Shown: piece after piece, positions 36,771 to 44,795 of the stretch
Layout of the letters: every line of letters starts with the position of its first letter
How positions within the stretch are numbered: position 1 is the stretch's first letter
Assembly (NCBI RefSeq): GCF_001436605.1
Contig: NZ_AYZL01000020.1
Span: forward strand, 186,001 to 250,000
DNA: 64,000 bases
Direction: 5' to 3'
DNA from: Holzapfeliella floricola DSM 23037 = JCM 16512
Lineage (GTDB): Bacteria > Bacillota > Bacilli > Lactobacillales > Lactobacillaceae
The notes under the pieces: generated by a model
Database searches by the model: none
What the model was told of the DNA's origin: nothing
Seen by the model: the letters and a program-made list of their open reading frames with translations, nothing else
Program-made: the position numbers and the translations under genes

Positions 36771-37390
36771 AGTGTTTGATATTGAAACCCTTATAATCAC
36801 TATATAAAGTAGAATGTTTTCCTTTTTGAAGTAGTCGCTTAATCAGTCTTTAAACTATACTTAGCTAAACACAGTCGGATGTGAAATAATTTTCTATATT
36901 ATTTTGCCAATTATAAATTGTAATAGTAAATTATAACGCTAGTGCTTTGAGATAGGATATTTTTGAAAGTATAACACCCGCAGTTTAAATTCAAAAGTAT
37001 AGATTTTAGTATTTGATTTTTAAATAATCAATCTTTAAATTTATACTCAATTTAGCAATGTTTTATTGATTATTGGCGACACGCGTTGGTTGAACTTGTA
37101 TCATTTTGATAATCTATGATGATTTTTGATTAAATTTGACCATAAAAAAGCTCCCTCTAAGTCTAAATTTTAGGATTAACTTTTCTGAGGGAATATCATT
37201 TATACTTATTTCGTCATTTTTTATTTAACAATCAGTGTGACCATTGAAAAAATAACATTTTCTATCAAAATAAATATAGTTATCCTTAGTTAAGGTTATT
37301 TTCATCTATCTTCTATATACTTACCAACGGAATTTCGTCCTAACTTAATAAGGTATGATTTGAGTATTTCCAAGCTAAAATATAAACTAA
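36771..37390. other. AT-rich intergenic region of the island, no gene found
   Basis: About 620 bases with stops in all frames and no supported coding sequence. It has a weak stem-loop around 37149-37190 (CTCCCTCTAA ... CTGAGGGA) and, close to the right end, possible promoter elements reading into the invertible segment: TATGAT at 37354-37359, or TTGAGT (37360-37365) with TAAACT 17 bases on (37383-37388). Confidence 0.5.
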
Positions 37391-37427
37391 AAAACCTCCA
37401 AATAATATGCAATTATTTGGAGGTTTT
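37391..37427. repeat. left recombination site: palindrome carrying a ribosome-binding site
   Basis: Perfect 16-base arms (AAAACCTCCAAATAAT and its complement) around a 5-base centre ATGCA (37407-37411). The layout of two inverted arms around a short centre is that of tyrosine-recombinase core sites. The right arm contains GGAGG (37419-37423), the Shine-Dalgarno of the ATP-grasp gene that starts at 37429. Bases 37401-37428 recur inverted and identical at 40841-40868. As RNA the arms would pair fully and hide the GGAGG. Confidence 0.85.
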
Positions 37428-37428
37428 T

Positions 37429-38475
37429 ATGGATTATTCAAGTGAAATTTCAATTATCAAGAAATTAATAAGAAAAACAGAGCTAAAACAAAATGATTTT
37501 GTTTTATTACTTGTAAATACTAGCTATGAAAAAAATATTAATTTAACTAGTAATTCAGTATTAGAGCAGTTATCAGTATCAGATTTATCTTCAGCTAATT
37601 TGTTAGAAATTGAGACAAGTTTTCGATTATCAAGTAAATACTATCGATTCTATCATAGTTCTGCTGAATTTTTAGGTTCCTTACTATTAGGAGAACTTGA
37701 TAGTAATAAAAAGTTACTATTATACTCGACCACCCATCTAGATTCCAGTGCTACAGGAAGATCGATTATACCCCTGATTGCAACAAAGAAAAACATAATT
37801 AGTTTAACAAGTTCGCCATATTCTCTAGCAATAACCAAAAATAAGTTTGATTATTTTAAATTATTAGATGGTATAGTCCCAATTCCTAGAACCATTTTTT
37901 TGGAAGAAGATATTATGTCTATAGATTCATATCCAGTAATAGTTAAGCCAACACTAGAATGTTGTGCTAAAAATGTAAATTTAATTCATGATAAGGACTC
38001 ATTAATTAAACAATATAAGATTATTAATTCAGAGCTAAAACAACCTGTTATTGTACAAGAATATGTTGAAGGATTAGAAATTAATGTACCTATTTTAAGA
38101 TACGACAATAATAAATATTTACCCCTTCCACCGACCATAATAGTTCCAAACTCAAATAGTCAAATTCTTACGGAAGATATAATCAAAAATGGGGAATATC
38201 ACTATATACTTCCAAACTCTGAAGAATATCCCTTAAATTATGAAACTATTAGACAACTTCAGGACTATAGCCAAAAAATTGCTACTCGTTTGGATTTAGG
38301 TGGATTAAGCCGAATTGATTTTAAGTTAAATAAAAGAGATAATATACCCTATGTTTTTGATATTGCTTCAATTCCTTATTTAACTAAATATGATGCTTGC
38401 TATCAATCAGTTCATTCACTTTTTCCAGATGATAGTGAAGCTTTATATAAAATGATAATAGGTTCTGCTCTTTAG
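37429..38475 (+). CDS. ATP-grasp protein, D-Ala-D-Ala ligase-like, with altered metal site
   Basis: The 348-residue protein starts at the ATG five bases after the GGAGG in the inverted repeat. Its middle and C-terminus follow the ATP-grasp plan: YPVIVKP with Lys173, VIVQEYVEGLEINV (210-220) and GLSRIDFKLN (292-301). The glycine/serine loop is replaced by ECCAKNV (177-183), and the last metal motif, usually ExN, is FDIAS (310-314), so one ligand is Asp and the Asn is Ala. The first 130 residues are unrecognised. It may join a carboxylate to an amine, act on a peptide, or be a non-catalytic nucleotide binder. Its end overlaps the converging NTPase gene by 4 bases. Confidence 0.75.
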   Translation: MDYSSEISIIKKLIRKTELKQNDFVLLLVNTSYEKNINLTSNSVLEQLSVSDLSSANLLEIETSFRLSSKYYRFYHSSAEFLGSLLLGELDSNKKLLLYSTTHLDSSATGRSIIPLIATKKNIISLTSSPYSLAITKNKFDYFKLLDGIVPIPRTIFLEEDIMSIDSYPVIVKPTLECCAKNVNLIHDKDSLIKQYKIINSELKQPVIVQEYVEGLEINVPILRYDNNKYLPLPPTIIVPNSNSQILTEDIIKNGEYHYILPNSEEYPLNYETIRQLQDYSQKIATRLDLGGLSRIDFKLNKRDNIPYVFDIASIPYLTKYDACYQSVHSLFPDDSEALYKMIIGSAL

Positions 38476-40838
38476 TTTACCCAATATGTTATATTTGAGA
38501 CCAATAAATATCTGAAATAAGCATCAGAGCTATTTCTCATTGCTCCTTTAGCTGCAGGTTCTCTTAAGTATAATCTAAAGTCGGATATTTTTTTGTTTTG
38601 CTGTATTAGCTGTAATATAGCTTCTTCTCTCTTTTTTATAAACACATGATCAAAATTAGGAATACCTTCACATACTATTTTCTGTATTTCTTTATGTATA
38701 GATAAAGCATGGCTTTTATTTTCTTGAAAATAAAGTAGTACTTGTTTATTAGTTAACAGTAAATATTTGCTATAGTTATTACTTTTGTGTAAAGATAGTC
38801 TTTTATTAATTAAAGTAATTGCATCATCTATATTTCCTTTACAAGCCAAAAATACAGCGTGATTAGAAGAGTAAATATCAGGCTCATGCATTCGTTTCTC
38901 TATTTCTTGATTAAAGAGTAATTTATCACTTTCGCGTAATATCAAGTTAATGTCTTGGTTGTCCAAAAAATTTACAACTAAGCTAACATGAAAAATAATA
39001 CCCCAGTGTTCTGAAACTTTATTTGTTTTTATAAACGATTTAGCGGTAGTTAAAATTTTATTAGATTTAATATAGTTAGCCTCCCAAAAATATCTCCCTG
39101 ATAAATTACATGCAGTTCGTAAATATTGTTTAGGATATAAATGTTTAAATTGAGTTAAAACTTCGTAACTTTGTTGAAGTAACACTAGTTTGTTATGAGG
39201 CAAATCAATTATGTCAATTTTACTACCTAAAATGGCATGTCTAATCTGCCAAAATTTTCTGTTATGTGTATCATTTCGTATTTTTAAAGAGTATTCATCA
39301 AGTACAGAAAAATATAGTTGGGCTATTTTTTTCTTAAATCTAGTTGGATTTAACAAATCATATGAAAATATTTGAACTTCTTTCAAACGAGTTTCAAGTT
39401 CAACATTTCTTATTTTATCCATATGGTTTATGATTTTTTCCAAAGTATCAATACTATCTTCTGTAATTAAATCTTTACCATTTTCTATTCTACCTAAACT
39501 AAGAAATTTTAAATACATTAATTCTGCTTGAATTTCGTTAACATTAAAGTAGTTTTGATTCAAGCTTAAATAATTATTTATAATATTATATGTATTTTCA
39601 TAATTTTCAAATATATATTCATTATATGCTGATTGAATAACCTTTATATATTCTTTATCGAGATTACTCTTAATAAATTCAATCAATTCTGTAATTCTTT
39701 TTGAATTAAGAGTTATACTTTCTCTCATGAAATTACAATATGCTAAAGTTCCATTTATAAGTATATTTTCAACATCTTTATTGATTTTATAGTGTTGGAA
39801 TTTTTCAAAATAATTTTGAGGTCTATTTTTATTTAAATAGTTCAAATAAATATCTGATCTATTTTCTTTAATATAAATTGGTGTCAATTCTTCTAACTTT
39901 TTTGAAATATCAGTATTTAATGAGATGATTCGACGACCACTAATAGAATTGTAAGATAATATTAACCCTTTATCGTATAAGTTATTTAAGTTGAATTCTA
40001 TTTCATCAAAGCTATATTCAGGAATACTAGCTGCTAATTGCGATATTTCTAATGGTTCATCAAAAAGTTTCAATGTTTGTAAAACTATTTTTTGTTCAAC
40101 ATTTTTATTCAAAACTTTTATTAATTCATCAATAATATCGCTTACTACTGACGCTTCTAGTAAGCCGTTCTTCTTACGTAGAATAATTGATGTAGGTTGA
40201 TGTGATAAGTGCAAGGTCGTCATATCTACTGGAGTGATTGGATAACATTGCACCTTTTCAGCATTACTAAATTTTTTTAAATAGAGCTCGTCTATGGTGG
40301 TTTCATCATCAATAACAACTAGAATCTTGAATAAATTCTGTTCAAGCGTAGTATTCAAATCTAACAAATAATTCATAATCATCATTGATGCTGAATCATA
40401 ATACATTAATTCATCGAATATAAATAAAGCTTTTTTTTCTATTACATGCTGTTTTAGAGAACTAGTTAATTTAATAAAGTCCGAATGACTATATTTATTG
40501 AACATAGCATCAATTGTATCAGAATAATCAGCTGAAATATTGAGTAAATTAGCAACAGATGTCACAGCTGACTTCATTGAATCTTTAACAAAATTTGATT
40601 TAATATCATTGGCTCTAAAGAAAGTACCTTTAAAAACACCAAATTCTTCTTGCATTTTGTCATATGTTCCTCTGAAAATATGTGTCTGATAATCATCTAA
40701 ACAAAGAGAATCTACAATAGTTGATTTTCCAACACCTATTTTATCATTTAATATTACAATATTTTCTTTCTTAAACTTGCTAATAATTTTTTGTAAAGTG
40801 TATTTTTGATAATTTAATAATTCTTGGGTGTTATTCAA
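38472..40838 (-). CDS. STAND-like P-loop NTPase with helical repeats
   Basis: The 788-residue protein starts at a TTG seven bases after the GGAGG of the right inverted repeat; a more upstream ATG would lie inside the recombination site. It has Walker A IGVGKST (34-40), Walker B ALFIFDE (137-143), and a winged-helix-like segment near 255-310 (LFDEPLEISQLAASIPEYS). The remaining 450 residues are helical and TPR-like. This order (NTPase, winged helix, alpha solenoid) is that of STAND signal-transduction ATPases. No effector domain is recognised. It may sense a ligand and act with the ATP-grasp protein encoded head-on to it. Codon use is very AT-rich compared with flanking core genes. Confidence 0.7.
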   Translation of the reverse strand: MNNTQELLNYQKYTLQKIISKFKKENIVILNDKIGVGKSTIVDSLCLDDYQTHIFRGTYDKMQEEFGVFKGTFFRANDIKSNFVKDSMKSAVTSVANLLNISADYSDTIDAMFNKYSHSDFIKLTSSLKQHVIEKKALFIFDELMYYDSASMMIMNYLLDLNTTLEQNLFKILVVIDDETTIDELYLKKFSNAEKVQCYPITPVDMTTLHLSHQPTSIILRKKNGLLEASVVSDIIDELIKVLNKNVEQKIVLQTLKLFDEPLEISQLAASIPEYSFDEIEFNLNNLYDKGLILSYNSISGRRIISLNTDISKKLEELTPIYIKENRSDIYLNYLNKNRPQNYFEKFQHYKINKDVENILINGTLAYCNFMRESITLNSKRITELIEFIKSNLDKEYIKVIQSAYNEYIFENYENTYNIINNYLSLNQNYFNVNEIQAELMYLKFLSLGRIENGKDLITEDSIDTLEKIINHMDKIRNVELETRLKEVQIFSYDLLNPTRFKKKIAQLYFSVLDEYSLKIRNDTHNRKFWQIRHAILGSKIDIIDLPHNKLVLLQQSYEVLTQFKHLYPKQYLRTACNLSGRYFWEANYIKSNKILTTAKSFIKTNKVSEHWGIIFHVSLVVNFLDNQDINLILRESDKLLFNQEIEKRMHEPDIYSSNHAVFLACKGNIDDAITLINKRLSLHKSNNYSKYLLLTNKQVLLYFQENKSHALSIHKEIQKIVCEGIPNFDHVFIKKREEAILQLIQQNKKISDFRLYLREPAAKGAMRNSSDAYFRYLLVSNITYWVN

Positions 40839-40841
40839 ATA

Positions 40842-40878
40842 AAAACCTCCAAATAATTGCATATTATTATTAGGTTTT
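40842..40878. repeat. right recombination site: imperfect palindrome carrying a ribosome-binding site
   Basis: Arms AAAACCTCCAAATAAT (40842-40857) and ATTATTATTAGGTTTT (40863-40878) surround TGCAT. The outer (right) arm has three mismatches to the inner arm, exactly opposite the CCTCC complement of the NTPase Shine-Dalgarno (40846-40850). So this site pairs less well as RNA than the left one. An AT-rich -10-like TATAAT lies on the minus strand at 40884-40879. Confidence 0.85.
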
Positions 40879-40926
40879 ATTATATCATAATAAATAGCGA
40901 AAAACAGAAAGTTTAAAGGTGTATTA

Positions 40927-41823
40927 ATGGAAGAATATATTCAACAATTTTTAACTAACAAAAAGCTTCAAGGAATTTCAGAAAAATCTATTTCAGCATA
41001 TATAATAGACTTGAAACAATTTAATAATTATTTTAATTGTAGTAATGAGGAGGTTGATATTTGCTTTAAGAAGCATATGACATCAATAATTAATAATTCT
41101 CAATACAAAAGAAATACAAAAAAACGTAAAATAATTACGATTAAGATGTTTATTGAATTTTTAAACAAAGAGTATCACTTTTCCATTAAATCTCTACCAA
41201 ATATAGTTATTAGAAAGGAAACAAAATTACCCAAAACACTAAGTAGTCGAGAAGTTAGTCGATTAATTAATTATATCGATAATATACACTTATCTTCTTT
41301 AACAAAAGAGCGCGATCGGTTAAGAGATAAAGCAATTATTGAAATGATGGTTAATTTAGGGCTTAGAATAAGTGAAGTGAGCAACTTAAATATAAAAGAT
41401 TATAATGATGGTAACGTAATTATTCATGGTAAAAATAATAAAGAACGACTCTTGTTCTTAACAACACATACATCAAAAAAAATAGTACAAGACTATCTAG
41501 AATGCCGAAAAAAATACTTTCCAAATCTCAAAGAAACTGCTTTTTTCTTAAACAAATACGGAGAACGGTTATCAATTTTTGGGGTTTCTAATATATACAA
41601 AAAGTATAGAAATCTCTCAAAAATTAATACTTCATCAACCCCACACTATTTACGTCATAGCTTTGCAACAGAACTTCTAAATAACGGCGCTAATTTAAGA
41701 GATATACAGGAACTTTTAGGTCACTCTAGTATCTCTACAACAGAAATTTACACATCCGTATCTACCCTCAGAAAGCAAAAAGTACTTAGTACATATGGAT
41801 TTAGAAATAACATTGATGCTTAA
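40927..41823 (+). CDS. XerC-like tyrosine recombinase of the invertible island
   Basis: The 298-residue protein has an N-terminal SAM-like domain and a complete catalytic set: Arg147 (LGLRISEVSNL), a lysine in the HGKNNKER turn (169-174), His240 and Arg243 (PHYLRHSFATEL), His266 (LLGHSSISTTEIY) and Tyr275. The housekeeping XerC is elsewhere (3859-4785) and has a different sequence. Its gene starts 58 bases outside the right inverted repeat and ends 45 bases before the right direct repeat, so it could invert the segment, move the island, or both. AAAGGTG is the ribosome site. Confidence 0.85.
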   Translation: MEEYIQQFLTNKKLQGISEKSISAYIIDLKQFNNYFNCSNEEVDICFKKHMTSIINNSQYKRNTKKRKIITIKMFIEFLNKEYHFSIKSLPNIVIRKETKLPKTLSSREVSRLINYIDNIHLSSLTKERDRLRDKAIIEMMVNLGLRISEVSNLNIKDYNDGNVIIHGKNNKERLLFLTTHTSKKIVQDYLECRKKYFPNLKETAFFLNKYGERLSIFGVSNIYKKYRNLSKINTSSTPHYLRHSFATELLNNGANLRDIQELLGHSSISTTEIYTSVSTLRKQKVLSTYGFRNNIDA

Positions 41824-41868
41824 TTAAAAAGAACCTTAATAATAAGGTGTCATAATTTCATCTTTATA

Positions 41869-41951
41869 ACACTACTAATTCTTCAAAAAATAAAACCTAG
41901 TCTCTAATAAGATTAGGTTTTATTTTTGTGGTTGATTTGCAATATACAATT
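41869..41951. repeat. right direct repeat of the island, containing a terminator
   Basis: Counterpart of 36687-36770. It contains a vestige of the 3' end of the gene at 36234 (ACACTACTAATTCTT with CAA in place of the stop), the terminator stem AAACCTAGTCT / AGATTAGGTTT, and the functional last codons of the gene at 41920-42543. Confidence 0.85.
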
Positions 41952-42543
41952 GAACATCTAAATTATTGGCATATTGTAAATATAAATCAGTCCCTTTATC
42001 ACTTGGAAATGGTAACATACCTGCTAACTGTAAATTATTACCTGCAATAATTAAATCGGCACTATTTTGAACATTTCCTAATGCTGGAATCTGACGTAAA
42101 TATGTTGATTTTTCTCGAATAAATTGTCTGAATTCAAGATAATGTTCGTTATTTTTGTCATCTTTTAATAGTTTACTTAATGCGTTTTTAGTATCAATGT
42201 AAATAAACTGCTGAGTTGGATATTGTGACTTTGTAATTTTTTCAGAACTACCTGTAATAATTGAGACTTCAAAGTCATATCCAGGATATTTTTGATGCAT
42301 ATCATCTGAAATATTTTGAGCCAGCTCAAAGTATTCAGGTTTTACCTTGGCTGACGCTTTAATATAGTCATTGTCAGTATTAGCAACTGCTTCTCTAACA
42401 GTTATTGAACCACTTTGATAAACCGTAAAATCGTGATCACTTCTACTCGCTTCGGCATTATTTTGGAAAACATTAATATATACCGTAAGTGCTACCATAA
42501 AGGTTGCAAGTCCTATTGCTATTCCAATATACTTTTTCTTCAT
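41920..42543 (-). CDS. membrane-anchored extracellular protein of unknown function
   Basis: The 207-residue protein has an N-terminal MKKKYIGIAIGLATFMVALT membrane anchor, then a soluble outer domain with YPGYDFEVSII and QFIYIDTKNALSKLL. No family is recognised. The ATG at 42543 is chosen because GGAGG is six bases upstream; another ATG directly before it is too close. Its 3' end is duplicated at the left border of the island. It is probably a single-gene transcript. Confidence 0.65.
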   Translation of the reverse strand: MKKKYIGIAIGLATFMVALTVYINVFQNNAEASRSDHDFTVYQSGSITVREAVANTDNDYIKASAKVKPEYFELAQNISDDMHQKYPGYDFEVSIITGSSEKITKSQYPTQQFIYIDTKNALSKLLKDDKNNEHYLEFRQFIREKSTYLRQIPALGNVQNSADLIIAGNNLQLAGMLPFPSDKGTDLYLQYANNLDVQLYIANQPQK

Positions 42544-42601
42544 CATACTCCTCCATTCTATTACGAATAATAACATTTAATGAATAGAACTGTAAAACTA
42601 A

Positions 42602-42632
42602 TAAAAAAGAGTTTAACAATTGTTAAACTCTT
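42602..42632 (-). terminator. terminator after the GNAT gene (leftward)
   Basis: AAGAGTTTAACAA / TTGTTAAACTCTT nearly perfect stem overlapping the 3' end of the acetyltransferase gene, with a T run on the minus strand. Confidence 0.8.
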
Positions 42633-43152
42633 CTCTCAAAACACCGTATTTAACCGAGTCATAGTACTGACCATTTAAATAGCGTACTTTTCGAATAACG
42701 GCTTCTTTTGTCATGCCACATTTTTCGTCTAATCGCTGCATACCCTCATTACCTGACCATGTGGTAAAACCAATATGAGGTAAATAGTCAAAATAATCAA
42801 ATTGATTCTGTAACCAACTTAACAAGGCTTGACTGCCAATTCCCTTTCCCCACATAGTGGAATCATAAATTGAAATACCAACCTCCAACCACTGTTTTAA
42901 GTGGTTGTCAGCCCAATAGGACATGACTAGTCCTACAATTTTATCGTTGACCATAATCATCATTGCCATTGGGCTTTTTACTAAAGACTTACCCCACCCT
43001 GTTGAAAATTCTCCGAAAGTTTGAACAGGGTCATTAAAGTACGGGCCGTTCCACTTCATCCACTCTAGGTCAGCTTTAGGGCCAAAACTAATGTCCCATA
43101 ACGGTTTAAGGTTTTCTTGAGTAATAGATTTTAATTCAATATGATTAGCCAT
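42613..43152 (-). CDS. GNAT-family N-acetyltransferase (RimJ/RimL type)
   Basis: The 179-residue protein fits the GNAT fold of the RimJ/RimL-like branch: an MANHIELKSITQENLKPLWD start, VGISIYDSTMWGKGIGSQALLSWL with the acetyl-CoA-binding GKGIGS loop near residue 103, and GMQRLDEKCGMTKEAVIRKVRY near 135-156. The substrate is not predictable. It is the last gene of a leftward set after an ABC transporter, 12 bases from the permease, and may modify the same compound that the transporter exports. Confidence 0.85.
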   Translation of the reverse strand: MANHIELKSITQENLKPLWDISFGPKADLEWMKWNGPYFNDPVQTFGEFSTGWGKSLVKSPMAMMIMVNDKIVGLVMSYWADNHLKQWLEVGISIYDSTMWGKGIGSQALLSWLQNQFDYFDYLPHIGFTTWSGNEGMQRLDEKCGMTKEAVIRKVRYLNGQYYDSVKYGVLREEFNNC

Positions 43153-43164
43153 TATTTCTCCTTA

Positions 43165-43956
43165 CTATCGTTCTGCTAGTGTTAATTTCATTCGTTTTAA
43201 AATAGATTGTGCCAATAAAACCATTACTAGTGACAATACTACTGAAATCAGTATCGTTTTCAAATCAAAGATACCAAAAGCAATACTTCTCAAGGCATTT
43301 AATTGATAAGTTAAAGGATTAATAGCTGCAATCAATTTAATTAAAATAGATGAATTATCCGACAAAACATATAATGTTGGTGCTGCATAAGAAATGGGTG
43401 TGAAAATTAACGTCATTACTAAATCTCTTTTTTGATAATCAGAGATTTTAGTACTTAACAAAATCCCAAGGGATGACCAAAATTCTAATAAAATAATCCC
43501 AAACAAAACAGCTAATAAGAAATAGACAATCTGATAAATGCCACCTGTTATTAATCCGAGTACCAATAAAACACTACATTGAAAAATAAAACCTATTGAG
43601 GGAAAAAAATTCATTCCTGTTAAATAATGCCAAGGTTGTACCCCGTTCATAAACTTAATGGCTAAAAGTCCAAATTGTTTATCGACTGAAGAGCGATACA
43701 TAGCTTGCGACATTTGTGTCGTCATAAAGAATGAGAAAATCCCAATTAATGCATATTGTGCATAAGAAACGACGATACCTTGATAGTTAACGGTTTGAAT
43801 ACTGAGCCCAAGGGCTGATACTAGTAAGCCATACAACATTAAGGGTTGCATAAACATCGATAACAGCAAGCCCTTGTTAGTTCTAAAAGCCTTCCATTCA
43901 TTGCTAGCTACAATTAAAATTGATTTTATACCTAATGAGTGGTGCCTAAAATTCAT
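43165..43956 (-). CDS. ABC-2 type transporter permease
   Basis: The 263-residue protein has six membrane spans and the N-terminal amphipathic stretch of ABC-2 exporters (ASNEWKAFRTNKGLLLSMFMQP is split by a short loop; final part near residue 38). It contains the typical central FTPISYAAPTLYVLS and AAINPLTYQLNALR segments (about 190-225). It is 5 bases after the ATPase gene and forms an exporter with it. Substrate unknown; drug, peptide or lipid exporters share this architecture. Confidence 0.85.
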   Translation of the reverse strand: MNFRHHSLGIKSILIVASNEWKAFRTNKGLLLSMFMQPLMLYGLLVSALGLSIQTVNYQGIVVSYAQYALIGIFSFFMTTQMSQAMYRSSVDKQFGLLAIKFMNGVQPWHYLTGMNFFPSIGFIFQCSVLLVLGLITGGIYQIVYFLLAVLFGIILLEFWSSLGILLSTKISDYQKRDLVMTLIFTPISYAAPTLYVLSDNSSILIKLIAAINPLTYQLNALRSIAFGIFDLKTILISVVLSLVMVLLAQSILKRMKLTLAER

Positions 43957-43961
43957 TGGAT

Positions 43962-44675
43962 TTATTTCACTTCACGCTCCTTCAAATATTTCTCTCTCAA
44001 GTTTAAATTTGAATCGGCGATAAAGTCTGTAATTGTTCCAAAAAACTGTTGCTTGCCCTCATCAATAAACAGAATTTTGTCACTGTACTTATCTAGTAAA
44101 GTTAAATCATGTGAAGATGTTAAGACAATTCGACCTTCTTTTGCTTTTTGATTCAAAAATGTGAATAAACTTTCTGCGTTTTCAACATCTAATCCCGTTG
44201 TGGGTTCATCTAGTAGATAAATATCTGGATCACGTGCAATTTCACGAGCAATCTGGACTCTTTGTTGCTGTCCGCCAGATAAATGATCAACTGGATTATT
44301 TCTTAATTGATAAATATCAAGTAGCTTAAGTGCCTCCTCTGATTTTTGTTGAGCTGTTTTTTTAGTAAATCCTGCTAGTAAAGGACCTAACATGACATTA
44401 TCATAAACAGTAGTATACCAATCCATCAATTGGCTTTGTGGGCTAAAACCTACATGAGTCATAGGATTTCGATTCTGATGAGTATCGAATTCCCAACTAA
44501 GTTCTCCTGAAACTGTTGGCAAAATCCCAATCAATGAGTTCAGTAAGGTTGACTTTCCTGCACCATTAGCACCTACTAAAGCAATGAAATCCCCTTCAAG
44601 TAGCTCAAATTGCAAATTAGTAACCACTTTTGTTTGATCATAGCCGATGGCTAGCTGATTTGTTGTAATCTTCAA
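43962..44675 (-). CDS. ABC transporter ATP-binding protein
   Basis: The 237-residue ATPase has Walker A VGANGAGKSTLL near residue 34, a Q-loop FSPQSQ, the signature LSGGQQQRV near 135, Walker B IYLLDEPTTGLD, and the switch His in TSSHDLTLL. It pairs with the permease immediately downstream. The first gene of the operon; AAGGAGG lies close to the ATG. Confidence 0.92.
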   Translation of the reverse strand: MKITTNQLAIGYDQTKVVTNLQFELLEGDFIALVGANGAGKSTLLNSLIGILPTVSGELSWEFDTHQNRNPMTHVGFSPQSQLMDWYTTVYDNVMLGPLLAGFTKKTAQQKSEEALKLLDIYQLRNNPVDHLSGGQQQRVQIAREIARDPDIYLLDEPTTGLDVENAESLFTFLNQKAKEGRIVLTSSHDLTLLDKYSDKILFIDEGKQQFFGTITDFIADSNLNLREKYLKEREVK

Positions 44676-44755
44676 TCAATTCCTCCTTGATAGTAAAAGA
44701 TAGTTTAGATGCTAACATTAAAATATAATTAAGTAAACATTAATTTATTTAATAT

Positions 44756-44788
44756 AAAAACCACTAACAATATTGTTAGCGGTTTTTG
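44756..44788 (-). terminator. terminator of the NLP gene (leftward)
   Basis: AACCACTAACAAT / ATTGTTAGCGGTT stem with A run left and T run right; strongest in the leftward direction. Confidence 0.8.
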
Positions 44789-44795
44789 AAAAAGT

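Larger units (their letters stand above)
37401..40868. mobile_element. putative invertible DNA segment (ATP-grasp and NTPase genes)
   Basis: The segment is bounded by 28-bp perfect inverted repeats, which are the inner parts of two palindromic sites. The centres read ATGCA at the left and TGCAT at the right, so they are in opposite orientation and recombination between them would invert the segment. It holds exactly two genes, both reading inward from the ends and overlapping by 4 bases at their stops. A tyrosine recombinase gene begins 58 bases outside the right end. Inversion itself is inferred. Confidence 0.75.

Noticed and set aside
36771..37390. Possible CRISPR or tandem repeat array in the long intergenic region
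   Set aside because: No regularly spaced direct repeats are present, only AT-rich sequence and weak stems.
37391..37430. Left palindrome read as an ordinary rho-independent terminator
   Set aside because: It has a stem and a T run and may terminate weakly, but the same 28 bp recurs inverted 3.4 kb away, the centre is oriented, and it carries the start signals of a gene. A recombination site explains more.
40927..41823. Second XerC as the chromosome-dimer recombinase XerD
   Set aside because: It is outside the conserved xer loci and flanked by inverted and direct repeats in a very AT-rich accessory region, so a dedicated element recombinase is more likely.
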